Source: Chloroflexi bacterium UBA2235
GTDB taxonomy: Bacteria; Chloroflexota; UBA11872; UBA12225
Assembly (NCBI GenBank): GCA_002347925.1
Contig: DDYL01000078.1
Coordinates: 1-13,298, forward strand
Length of the DNA: 13,298 nucleotides
Direction of reading: 5' to 3'
This document shows positions 1 to 7,022 of the stretch, in pieces. Numbering within the stretch: the stretch's first letter is position 1; each line of letters opens with the position of its first letter. Below the pieces are notes generated by a model. The model was given only the letters and a program-made list of their open reading frames with translations, did not search any database and was not told the origin of the DNA. Made by a program: the position numbers and the translations under genes.

Positions 1-79
1 TCAGGACACCGGCGGCCGCCAATGCGACCAGAAAGGTTGCGCCCAGAGATGAGTACCCGCCAAGGAAGTCCACAAACAT
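1..79 (-). CDS. N-terminus of a hydrophobic (membrane) protein, cut by the left window edge
   Basis: Only the first 26 codons are inside the window. The ATG at 79..77 begins MFVDFLGGYSSLGATFLVAL and continues AAAGVL, a hydrophobic stretch typical of a first transmembrane helix. The start lies 9 nt after the TAG of the 4,6-dehydratase gene upstream, in the same frame and direction, so it is very likely the next gene of the sugar operon. No good Shine-Dalgarno sequence is visible in the 9-nt gap, so its translation may depend on ribosomes finishing the upstream gene. Too little is present to name the family. A polyprenyl-phosphate sugar transferase of the MraY/WecA type, or a flippase or polymerase, would fit both the hydrophobicity and the sugar-gene context, but that is inference only. 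Confidence 0.55.
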   Translation of the reverse strand, partial: MFVDFLGGYSSLGATFLVALAAAGVL

Positions 80-88
80 GCGACGAGG

Positions 89-1165
89 CTACCGTAGCGT
101 CCACGTATCGGTGAAGAGCGCATTGCGGACCTCGCCATCAGGCGCACCGACGGATAGCAGTCGCGCAATCTCGCCCACGGCGTCACCAACCGCCCTGGCA
201 TCGAGTGAGCGGATACCTCGCACCGCAAGCAACCCCGGCAATGGCACGTGCACGAGCACCTCATGGGGGGCGACAAGCGGTTCGGCAAGCCGCTCGCCCG
301 GACGCGCCCCGGTCACCCGGACTTCAGGGGCGGGTTTCCCGGGAGCAAGTTGCCCGGCAAGGCGTCGCACAATCTCGATCACCTCGATCTCCTCCCCAGC
401 ATCCGGGGCCACGATGACCGCATCCTCGGACAGGCACCCCCCGTGCAGGAGAAGAAGCGTGGCATGGGCCGGGGTGATCCAGTAACGGCGCATTGCCGGG
501 TCGGTAACCGAGAGCGGCTCTCCCTGACGGATCAGCCGGGCGAATGTCTCCGGAGCGGAGCCCTGACTGCCAAGGACATTCACGAACCGCGCGATCGTGC
601 ATGTCGGTCCGCCGGAGCTCGCCGCGACCCGGAGCTGCGCCTCGACCAGTCGCTTGGTTGCCCCGTAGAGGCTGGGAGGGTCAATCGCCTTGTCGGTTGA
701 CGGATAGACGATCCGCCCGACTCCGGCAGAAGTGGCCGCGCCAATCACGGCATGGGCACCGAGTACGTTCACCGACGCGAACGCCGTCGGATCCTCCTCC
801 CCCCAAGGAACGTGCTTGTAGGCCGCGAGATGGAAGACCGTCGCCGGACGCACCTCGGTGAACACGCGAACCAGACGGGTCGCGTCACGCACGTCACCAA
901 GGACCGCCTGTACGGGAACATCCGGCGCAACGGACACAAGGGCCTGGCGAAGGCGGAACAGGCTGCTTTCGTGCCAGTCGAACAGCACCAGTCGGGACGG
1001 CTTCGCCCTGGCGATCGCCATCGACAATGGCCATCCCAATGATCCTGCCGCACCTGTCACCACCACTGGACGACCTTGCAGAGCGTCGGCAACGGCACCT
1101 TCGTCGAGGACCGGCTGGGGACGGCCAGTCAGGATGGCCCAGTCGACTTCTTGCGACACATTCAC
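89..1165 (-). CDS. NDP-sugar 4,6-dehydratase, PseB/CapD-like (polysaccharide biosynthesis SDR)
   Basis: This extended short-chain dehydrogenase (358 aa) probably oxidises C4 and removes water across C5/C6 of a UDP-HexNAc-type sugar, the first step toward deoxy-amino sugars. Seen: the Rossmann motif TGAAGSLG at residues 37-44; AAYKHVP at 114-120; STDKA at 156-160; YGATK at 167-171; NVLGSQGS at 196-203; DPAMRRYWIT at 222-231; GARPGERLAEPL at 286-297. D158, K159 and Y167 match the Asp-Lys-Tyr arrangement of PseB, with the same nine-residue Asp-to-Tyr distance, so a dehydratase is favoured over a plain epimerase. It is the short soluble form, without the membrane domain of FlaA1/WbpM-type proteins. 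The frame opens with GTG at 1165 and has another GTG two codons on; no convincing RBS separates them. It lies 51 nt after the TIM-barrel gene and 9 nt before a hydrophobic protein. The exact sugar substrate cannot be read from sequence. Confidence 0.85.
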   Translation of the reverse strand: MNVSQEVDWAILTGRPQPVLDEGAVADALQGRPVVVTGAAGSLGWPLSMAIARAKPSRLVLFDWHESSLFRLRQALVSVAPDVPVQAVLGDVRDATRLVRVFTEVRPATVFHLAAYKHVPWGEEDPTAFASVNVLGAHAVIGAATSAGVGRIVYPSTDKAIDPPSLYGATKRLVEAQLRVAASSGGPTCTIARFVNVLGSQGSAPETFARLIRQGEPLSVTDPAMRRYWITPAHATLLLLHGGCLSEDAVIVAPDAGEEIEVIEIVRRLAGQLAPGKPAPEVRVTGARPGERLAEPLVAPHEVLVHVPLPGLLAVRGIRSLDARAVGDAVGEIARLLSVGAPDGEVRNALFTDTWTLR

Positions 1166-1177
1166 TGACGGTCGGCC

Positions 1178-1192
1178 CCCGGAACCACCGGG
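1178..1192 (-). other. Small hairpin between the TIM-barrel gene and the dehydratase gene
   Basis: A 5-bp GC stem, CCCGG/CCGGG, with a 5-nt loop sits in the 51-nt gap just upstream of the GTG start at 1165. It could mark an mRNA processing site or slow translation initiation, but a stem this short arises often by chance in GC-rich DNA. No U-tract follows, so it is unlikely to stop transcription. Confidence 0.2.
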
Positions 1193-1216
1193 CTAACGGA
1201 ATTCCTGCTCACTTGG

Positions 1217-2203
1217 TCACCATGGGTCCTTGCCGAGACACCTGTTCAGGGAGCCCTGCATGCGCCGCTTCTCGACAGCGTTGTCCTCATCACTGTCAAG
1301 CGGTTCGGTCACGAAGGTTCTGACGTATGGCGCAAGGTAACGGACTATCTCATCGAGGTCGGCATCGCCCTGATCGTACGGAAGTCCCTCATCCAGCAAT
1401 CCGGCCGCATTGGACACGTGGACACTGGCCGTGACACCAAGCAGCGGGGTCACGAACTCCATCAGGGTCAACGGTCCGCCTGCCTCGCCGCGCTGCCGGT
1501 AGACAGCTCCGGCTAGGGCAACGCTTTCGGGCGAACCCTCCGGTGGAGGCACGCCTCGCAACGCGTTTACCGCAAGCTGCGCGTGAGAGGTATCGACAGT
1601 CAAACGCAGGCCCGGGACCGCTTTGCAGAGTGCAAGCAGGTCTCCCGGTTCGACACCGTGGGGCGTGAAGATGAACGCACCGCGACGCATCCGGCAGATT
1701 GGGGGGACGTTCTCGATCAGCGGGGCCAGACCCGCATCTTGACAAATCCCAACATACCAGTCAAGAAACGGGATGGCCCGTTCGATAGCGTAGTTCCGGA
1801 CGTCGTCGGAAACAACGAGTGGATCAGGTGAGCCATCGACAGCGTGGATGTTCACCGCCCACGCCCCGATATCGTTGGCGAGTGTCACGAGGCGTTCCAC
1901 AAGGAGGCGGTCAATGGCACGGTTCCCGCCAAGGCCGAAGAGTTCGCCGTCGAGCGACCAGACCGGGCCCTCGACGATCCATGAGAACCCCGGAGTGAGG
2001 CGCGGCGTGATGGCATCGAACCGGGACCGCAGCGAATCGCGCCAACGATCATCACCCGGTTCGCCGGACACGTCATCTTCGTGGATGTAGAGCTCGATCC
2101 CGTCAGGCATCGGATCGGCAATCCGGTCCTCGAGCTGTCTTGGCAGTGGTCGGGCCTTGAGCAGAACACCGGGTGGCGTGTGCCGCGTCCGAGCTTCGGG
2201 CAT
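1217..2203 (-). CDS. Xylose-isomerase-like TIM-barrel protein (sugar phosphate isomerase/epimerase family)
   Basis: The 328-aa protein has the pattern of the AP-endonuclease-2/xylose-isomerase-like TIM barrel, whose members isomerise or epimerise sugars, or dehydrate inositols, using a divalent metal. Likely metal and catalytic residues sit at successive strand ends: IELYIHEDD (36-44), E164 in LIENVPP, D204 and H207 in LTVDTSHAQL, H262 in ASVHVSN, and E300 in FVTEPLD. The frame stays open upstream to 2467, overlapping the preceding SDR gene, but that extension is Arg/Ser-rich shadow sequence. The start ATG at 2203 is chosen because GGGAGG precedes it by 9 nt and the upstream gene stops at 2244, leaving a 40-nt gap. 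It lies between two SDR genes, so a role in interconverting a sugar or its phosphate for the same glycan is plausible. Its substrate is unknown, and a phosphodiesterase or endonuclease IV activity is much less likely. Confidence 0.75.
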   Translation of the reverse strand: MPEARTRHTPPGVLLKARPLPRQLEDRIADPMPDGIELYIHEDDVSGEPGDDRWRDSLRSRFDAITPRLTPGFSWIVEGPVWSLDGELFGLGGNRAIDRLLVERLVTLANDIGAWAVNIHAVDGSPDPLVVSDDVRNYAIERAIPFLDWYVGICQDAGLAPLIENVPPICRMRRGAFIFTPHGVEPGDLLALCKAVPGLRLTVDTSHAQLAVNALRGVPPPEGSPESVALAGAVYRQRGEAGGPLTLMEFVTPLLGVTASVHVSNAAGLLDEGLPYDQGDADLDEIVRYLAPYVRTFVTEPLDSDEDNAVEKRRMQGSLNRCLGKDPW

Positions 2204-2212
2204 TTGTGTCCG

Positions 2213-2218
2213 CCTCCC
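2213..2218 (-). promoter_or_regulatory. Ribosome binding site fixing the TIM-barrel gene start
   Basis: GGGAGG on the minus strand lies 9 nt before the ATG at 2203..2201. It is the strongest Shine-Dalgarno sequence in the sugar cluster and decides against the much longer open frame reaching 2467. Confidence 0.75.
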
Positions 2219-2243
2219 GATGGCGCAACGTCTCCCGCCTGTC

Positions 2244-3266
2244 TCAGGTGTCACGACGGAGGTCGTTCGGCGCGTCGGACCGAGGTGCACTGACCGGCTG
2301 GCCCGCGTAGTGGCGCAGGATGCCCGGCATCGAACCAGCAACATCGCGCCTCGGGTGCCACCCGACCGACGCAAGCCTCGACTGGACCCGGAACCGGCCA
2401 GCAGACGCAGTCGGTTCACCCAGACCGGCATCGGGAACCACAACGCCAAACTCCCGCGCCGATGCATCGACCCGGAACAACACTTCGGGAACGGTCAGAA
2501 CTTCGGTAGCCGCATTGGCAGGAGCGAACGCCCCTGGCGCGATGCCAACAGGTGCGAGGCGAAGGGCCGCAACCGCATCGTCAAGATGACAGAATGCCAA
2601 AGGCCTCGCGCCCGAAGGATTGACGGTGACCGGCAAGCCACCGAGACGACGGAGAGCGAACGCATGTGGCACGGTGACAAACCGGAAGTCGCGCTTGGTC
2701 ACGGGCCCGATGCCGTAGACGATCCCAAGGCGGACGGGGACAACCGTCATGCCGTCACGGTTGGCGTGCATCTCACCAAGTCGCTCAGCGTAGACCTTCG
2801 AAAGATGAGAGAGATCGGCCTGGGGGCCAATCGGACATGCCTCATCGATCTCGCCAAGCAGTCCGGGTCCGTACAAATGGAATGAGCTGCCGTAGACAAC
2901 CGGTGGGGGAGGCGACCCGGCGGCACGCGAGGCATCCCTGACCGCCTCCAGGACGAGGCGGGGGCCTCTCAAGTTCGTCTCTTCGGTGTATTCCGGGGTG
3001 GCCGCGTCCGGGTTTGCACTCGCCTGCGCCGCGAGCAGGTAGACCACCCGGACCGGCCAGGCATCGGAAATCACCGACGCAAGCGAGGAAACGTCTCGGA
3101 TGTCGCCACGCACGAGTTTCGCCGGGCCACCATCCATGAGGCGCTCAATGGCGTCCCAGTCGGTGGCGAAACCGTTGTCCATCGCCACGACGCGGTCACC
3201 GGACTGCAGATGCGAGGCGATCAGCGCCGCGCCGATGTACCCAGCACCCAGGACAAGCACGGTCAT
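2244..3266 (-). CDS. NAD-dependent epimerase/dehydratase-like SDR lacking the catalytic tyrosine
   Basis: This 340-aa extended SDR-fold protein begins MTVLVLGAGYIGAAL, with the nucleotide-binding GxGxxG at residues 7-12, an acidic residue ending strand 2 (D30), a GDIRD motif (54-58) and LLAAQASANP (77-86). The serine motif is present as YGSSFHLYG (125-133). The expected YxxxK is instead S153-H-L-S-K157: the lysine is kept but the tyrosine is serine, read directly from codon TCT at 2810..2808. Family knowledge says this Tyr is the general base, so the protein may bind NAD(P) and a sugar nucleotide without normal epimerase activity, use another residue (Y159 is close), or do different chemistry. 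The C-terminal half also departs from GalE. It starts 12 nt after the GalE-like gene, in the same operon, and no strong RBS is seen. Candidate roles are an NDP-sugar epimerase, a reductase or a non-catalytic partner; none can be chosen. Confidence 0.8.
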   Translation of the reverse strand: MTVLVLGAGYIGAALIASHLQSGDRVVAMDNGFATDWDAIERLMDGGPAKLVRGDIRDVSSLASVISDAWPVRVVYLLAAQASANPDAATPEYTEETNLRGPRLVLEAVRDASRAAGSPPPPVVYGSSFHLYGPGLLGEIDEACPIGPQADLSHLSKVYAERLGEMHANRDGMTVVPVRLGIVYGIGPVTKRDFRFVTVPHAFALRRLGGLPVTVNPSGARPLAFCHLDDAVAALRLAPVGIAPGAFAPANAATEVLTVPEVLFRVDASAREFGVVVPDAGLGEPTASAGRFRVQSRLASVGWHPRRDVAGSMPGILRHYAGQPVSAPRSDAPNDLRRDT

Positions 3267-3278
3267 CCGACAGTGCGC

Positions 3279-4214
3279 CTAGCCGCGACTGCCATGACGG
3301 GTCGCTTCAACCACGGCAGAGAGACCTTGGCCAATCTGGATTTCCGGCGCCCACCCGACGGCCTCGCGGAGCCGGGATGCATCCTGCAAGTTGCGCCGTA
3401 CCTCCCCCGCCTTGGCCCCCTCGTACCGGGGACTGCAGTTTGCACCCGACAGTGAGATCAGGGTCCCAGCAAGGTCGTTGACATTGGTCTCAACACCGGT
3501 CGAGACGTTGTAGACCGCCCAAGGGGCATGCATCGGGGCATCACCAACGAGGATGTTGGCACGCACGATGTCCTCCACATTGACGAAGTCGCGTGTCTGC
3601 AATCCATCGCCATAGATGACCGGGACGTCACCAGACAAAAGCCGACGGGTGAAGATGGTGATCACCCCGGCCTCGCTTGCCTCAGGTGTGAAGGTCCCGT
3701 ACACCGTGCCGTAGCGGAGGGCAATGACCGGGAGGCTGCGGTTCAGGGCGAAGTAGCGCCCATACAGTTCGCCCGTCATCTTGGAAATGCCATACGGCGA
3801 AATCGGGATGCACTCCACGTCCTCCGGGGTCGGGAAGACCTTCGCATCACCGTAGACCGCCGCCGACGAGGCAAAGACCAAACGACCCGCACCACCCTCG
3901 GCAGCGGCCCGGAGCACATTGATCATGCCAAGAATGTTTACATCTGCGTCGGCGCGCGGGTCGAGGAGCGCCTTGCGGACATCCTTGAGGGCCGCATGGT
4001 GACTGATGACGTCAAACGGGCCATGTTCGGTCACCGTCCGGACGAGGTCCGGGTCGCGGATGTCCTGTTCGATCAGTGTCGCGCCATCCGGGACTTGCGA
4101 GGCGGTCCCTGTGACCAGGCTATCCACGATCACGACGTGGTCACCACGGTCAAGGTATGCCTGGGCAATGAGACTGCCGATGAAGCCGGCGCCGCCGGTG
4201 ATGAGGATGCGCAT
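3279..4214 (-). CDS. UDP-glucose/UDP-GlcNAc 4-epimerase-like SDR (GalE family)
   Basis: The 311-aa protein is a textbook extended SDR. It has TGGAGFIG at residues 6-13 for NAD binding, D31 ending strand 2, SHHAALKDVR (71-80), the catalytic serine region FASSAAVYG (114-122), Y141 and K145 in YGISK, GDGLQTRDFVNVEDI (202-216), and the C-terminal GEVRRNLQDASRL (270-282) shared by UDP-sugar 4-epimerases and decarboxylases. It probably interconverts UDP-hexoses or UDP-HexNAcs at C4 in the cytosol. The start is ATG at 4214, where the Rossmann strand begins at once; an in-frame GTG at 4238 would add eight residues (MRVARSNP). Neither has a clear RBS. It starts 47 nt after the carboxypeptidase gene and ends 12 nt before the next SDR. 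GalE, WbpP-like C4 epimerases and dTDP-glucose dehydratases share these motifs, so the exact substrate is open. Confidence 0.87.
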   Translation of the reverse strand: MRILITGGAGFIGSLIAQAYLDRGDHVVIVDSLVTGTASQVPDGATLIEQDIRDPDLVRTVTEHGPFDVISHHAALKDVRKALLDPRADADVNILGMINVLRAAAEGGAGRLVFASSAAVYGDAKVFPTPEDVECIPISPYGISKMTGELYGRYFALNRSLPVIALRYGTVYGTFTPEASEAGVITIFTRRLLSGDVPVIYGDGLQTRDFVNVEDIVRANILVGDAPMHAPWAVYNVSTGVETNVNDLAGTLISLSGANCSPRYEGAKAGEVRRNLQDASRLREAVGWAPEIQIGQGLSAVVEATRHGSRG

Positions 4215-4261
4215 GGGATTTGAACGGGCGACACGCACCGACTGCGGCGGGGACGGAACCC

Positions 4262-5473
4262 CTATCCCGATGTCGCGAGTTGCGACGCCCGTCGGAACCC
4301 GAAATCCATGAGTTGCGCGCAGTCACTGAAATGGCGGCGTGAGTTGAGGGTCACACTGACGACCGTGCGGCCATCACGTTCCGCGGCTGCCACGAGGGTG
4401 TAGCCCGCATCTTCGGTATATCCGGGTTTGAGGCCGATGGCTCCCCGGTAACTCGTAAGAAGGCTATTCAGGTTCACCGGCCCGAACCAACCGTGGACAC
4501 GTCCGGGCACCTTGCTTGACTCGATGATCTTGCGGGGGGTGCGGACAATGGTGCGCAGATCCGGGTAACCCAGCAACGCAGTGCCCATCACGGCGAGGTC
4601 GTACGGTGACGAGTAGTGTGCGGGGTCATCAAGCCCGGAAGGATTGGCGAACCGGGTGTTCCGCAACTGAAGGGTCGCGGCCTTCTCGTTCATCCAACCG
4701 ATGAACCGCGCCCGGCCCGCGGCACCGCCCCCACCAACGCCATACGCAATCGCCTCGGCAGCATCGTTTCCCGAGTTAAGCATCAGGCCGTATAGCAGTT
4801 CTTCAAGGGACAGTTGTTCGCCGGTAGCGAGGCCCATCACGGTGTTATCGGGGTCGATGCGAGTGGCTTCGGGTGGCACCACGAAGACGCGATCTATCGG
4901 CGCGTGGTCAAGCGCGACCATCGCGGTCATGATCTTGGTGGTACTGGCAATGAGCATCTGCTTGTGGGGTTGCTTCGCGTACAGGACCTCACGTTGCGTG
5001 ACGTCCACGATGATCCCGGCCTCACCGGAGATGTTCGGCACGCCCGCGGACGGCGCGCCCGTGACGATGGCAGGATCGGACTCGAACCTGGCGAACGAGA
5101 ACTCGATCGGAGGCTTCGGCGTCGCCGTCGGAACAGCGGGAGGGCCCATCGCCGCGACCGTTACCGCAGGGGGTGGCGTCGGAACAGGTGTCGCCGGGGC
5201 CAACCGGGATGACCCACCCTGTGCCCACCAGGACCACACCACCGTCAGAAGGAGGAAGAGGCCCCCGCCAGTAAGGATGACCTCCAGACGGCGGGTGCGT
5301 GGCGGTCGTGGAGGCAGGCGAGATGGACGGAGGTACGACGGATCATTGCCGATGTTGCGCCGGCTGGCTGCCTCGGGCGCACCTCCGAAGGGTTCGGGGA
5401 ATGCAGGACGCGACCCACTGCGCCCGCTACGTGGGCGGGGCATCGGTGCAGGCGTCTCGGTTCTACCGGCCAT
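4262..5473 (-). CDS. D-alanyl-D-alanine carboxypeptidase (peptidase S11), N-terminally membrane anchored
   Basis: The enzyme trims the terminal D-Ala from peptidoglycan stem peptides outside the membrane. Using the ATG at 5473 (403 aa), the three active-site motifs are S177-T-T-K180, S234-G-N236 and K349-P-G351. The third motif is normally KTG, here KPG in GLKPGYTEDAGYTLV. Residues about 1-62 are a Pro/Arg-rich, positively charged cytosolic segment. Residues about 63-85 form one transmembrane helix (VILTGGGLFLLLTVVWSWWA), followed by a Pro/Ala/Thr-rich linker to about residue 124 and then the catalytic domain. The protein ends right after LMDFGF, so it lacks the C-terminal beta domain and amphipathic anchor of PBP5/DacA and is held in the membrane from the N-terminus. 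A TTG at 5482 and an ATG at 5443 are alternative starts. It lies 187 nt downstream of tldE, beyond a terminator-like hairpin, and leads the sugar-gene run. A DacF/DacB-type name fits, but I do not assign a symbol. Confidence 0.88.
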   Translation of the reverse strand: MAGRTETPAPMPRPRSGRSGSRPAFPEPFGGAPEAASRRNIGNDPSYLRPSRLPPRPPRTRRLEVILTGGGLFLLLTVVWSWWAQGGSSRLAPATPVPTPPPAVTVAAMGPPAVPTATPKPPIEFSFARFESDPAIVTGAPSAGVPNISGEAGIIVDVTQREVLYAKQPHKQMLIASTTKIMTAMVALDHAPIDRVFVVPPEATRIDPDNTVMGLATGEQLSLEELLYGLMLNSGNDAAEAIAYGVGGGGAAGRARFIGWMNEKAATLQLRNTRFANPSGLDDPAHYSSPYDLAVMGTALLGYPDLRTIVRTPRKIIESSKVPGRVHGWFGPVNLNSLLTSYRGAIGLKPGYTEDAGYTLVAAAERDGRTVVSVTLNSRRHFSDCAQLMDFGFRRASQLATSG

Positions 5474-5620
5474 CGGTCCCAAACAGTCCGACCAAAGCCG
5501 GTACCTCGTCCGTGTGCGTCATGTCCGATCCATTGACGGGCACGCATCGCGCACACCCGCACCCAACGCGACGGTTCGCGCGATGTACATAACGGGATCA
5601 CGGACGAAGAGTCGCGCAAC

Positions 5621-5650
5621 CGAGGCGAGACCGGATCCGGCCTCGCCTCG
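5621..5650 (-). terminator. Strong hairpin ending the tldD-tldE transcript
   Basis: The arms cgaggcgag (5621-5629) and ctcgcctcg (5642-5650) pair perfectly over 9 bp. After one a/c mismatch, ccg (5631-5633) pairs with cgg (5638-5640) around a gatc loop. It starts 10 nt after the tldE TGA. The downstream side (GTTGCGCGACTCTTCG on the minus strand) has no real U-tract, so it is either a weak intrinsic terminator of the kind common in GC-rich genomes or a 3'-end stabilising structure. It separates tldDE from the carboxypeptidase and sugar genes. Confidence 0.6.
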
Positions 5651-5660
5651 CTGACAGGCA

Positions 5661-7022
5661 TCAGACCTTCGCGGAGACGCCCAGCTCACGGAACAGGATA
5701 TGTGGTGACCGCACGCTTCCACCAACCCAATCGGCCGTGTCAGAGAGGCCACCGAGGTCCTTCATGTCGGCAAAGATATTGCCGGCAACCATCGTGTCCT
5801 TGACCCGCCCGACGATCCTGCCGTGTTCGATCTTGAACCCGATGTGGACGTTCCCCGAGAAGTCGCCCGAAAAGATGTTCCCGGCAAAGGTGCCTGTCAT
5901 GCTTTCGATCAGGAGACCTTCCTCGATGCCATCGATCATGCCGGAGAGGGGGGTCTCTCCCGGCGCAATGCACACGACACTCGTGGACGGGGACGGAAGG
6001 GTCTCCGCACCCCGGTAGCCGTGCCCGGTGGTCTCGGTCCCGGCAAGCCCGGCGGTCTGCCGGTCGTAATAGAAAGCGTCCACGACCCCGTGCCGGATCA
6101 GTTCCAGGCGTCGGGTCGTCGTGCCTTCGTCGTCGAATGGCGCCGCACCGGATACCCCCGAAATGGTTGCATCGTCCGCAAGGGAAAGCCGGGCGTCGAA
6201 GACCGTCTCGCCCCGCTTTTCGGAAAGGGCCGAACTGCCCTGCAGGACCGATTTCCCGGAAAGGCTGACCCCGAAACGGGATAGCAGGACGCTTGCCACC
6301 CCGCGGGGCGTGAAGATCACCGGCATCCGGGCCGTGCGTACCTGGGCAATCGGCTTGGCCATCTCGAACTTGCGCACCGCCGCCTCGGCGAGGGCCTTCG
6401 CATCGATCGTGACCCCGCACTGCGTGTCGTACTCCCAGATGGAAAGGAAGTCCGTGTCACGGATCAGTTGCCCGCCAATGACCAGTGCGTAACTGCTCTT
6501 GCGATACGCACCCTCGCCGCCCCGCGAGTTCACGAGAACGACACTCTCGATCGCACGGCGTACACCGGCCTCACAGAGTATGTCGGCATCATAGGCACGG
6601 ACGTGGTCAATCATCTCCTGACCGAGCCCGACCATCGTCTCGACAGTCAAGTCGGACGTCGCCTGGTCATAGATCGTCACCGGGGTAGGAACGATGTGAC
6701 CCGGCAGGTCGAACTTCGCTTCGGCTCCGAAGACGGAAAGGGCGACCGCGTCGGCAACGACCTGGTCAAGATCGGATCCCGCACGCAATCGGGTCGTTGT
6801 CGCCAAGCCAACGCGTCCGTCCTTGACGACCCGCAAGGCAATCCCCCGGGTGTCCTTGGTCTCGAGCGACTTCAAACGGTTGGCCTCGAAGTCCACCGGG
6901 GTGCTGGTTGTGTCGTAGGCGTAGACCTCCGCCAATTCCACACGTCCGCTTGCACGGTCAAGCAATTGTATGGCGAGGTCATGCAGCGAGAGGTCGGCGA
7001 GGTGCGTCGTGGGGTTCGCCAT
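5661..7022 (-). CDS. tldE: TldE/PmbA-family subunit of the TldD-TldE metalloprotease
   Basis: The 453-aa protein is the non-catalytic partner of TldD. In Enterobacteria the TldD/E heterodimer degrades unfolded peptides, processes the microcin B17 precursor and destroys the antitoxin CcdA. Seen: the N-terminal alpha/beta region with FEANRLKSLETKDTRGIALR, a central APFDDEGTTTRR segment (the counterpart of the TldD segment DDEGTPTQRT), and the typical C-terminus SGDFSGNVHIGFKIEHGRIVG followed by VAGNIFADMKDL. There is no HExxxH, as expected for this half of the pair. Length is normal for the family. Two adjacent ATG codons (7025 and 7022) touch the tldD TGA (7024..7022). GGGAGGG lies just upstream, and the second ATG has the better spacing (6 nt from GGAGG, against 3 nt). 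This layout implies tight translational coupling and a roughly equal subunit ratio. Confidence in the family is high. Confidence 0.9.
   Translation of the reverse strand: MANPTTHLADLSLHDLAIQLLDRASGRVELAEVYAYDTTSTPVDFEANRLKSLETKDTRGIALRVVKDGRVGLATTTRLRAGSDLDQVVADAVALSVFGAEAKFDLPGHIVPTPVTIYDQATSDLTVETMVGLGQEMIDHVRAYDADILCEAGVRRAIESVVLVNSRGGEGAYRKSSYALVIGGQLIRDTDFLSIWEYDTQCGVTIDAKALAEAAVRKFEMAKPIAQVRTARMPVIFTPRGVASVLLSRFGVSLSGKSVLQGSSALSEKRGETVFDARLSLADDATISGVSGAAPFDDEGTTTRRLELIRHGVVDAFYYDRQTAGLAGTETTGHGYRGAETLPSPSTSVVCIAPGETPLSGMIDGIEEGLLIESMTGTFAGNIFSGDFSGNVHIGFKIEHGRIVGRVKDTMVAGNIFADMKDLGGLSDTADWVGGSVRSPHILFRELGVSAKV

Noticed and set aside
1..288. 95-codon minus-strand frame at the left edge
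   Set aside because: It lies mostly inside the 4,6-dehydratase gene in another frame; its protein is Arg/Ser/Cys-rich. The real downstream gene starts at 79 in a different frame.
2204..2467. 88-codon N-terminal extension of the TIM-barrel gene
   Set aside because: It overlaps the upstream SDR in another frame, is Arg/Ser-rich without family similarity, and the ATG at 2203 has a strong RBS.
2157..2885. 242-codon plus-strand frame opposite the SDR and TIM-barrel genes
   Set aside because: It is antisense to two genes with clear family motifs, and its composition (Arg, Asp, Gly rich) is that of a GC-rich shadow frame.
5474..5620. Promoter for the carboxypeptidase-sugar operon
   Set aside because: A promoter is expected here because a hairpin precedes the region, but I found no -35/-10 pair I could defend; only an 8-bp palindrome (atgtacat, 5583-5590) stands out.
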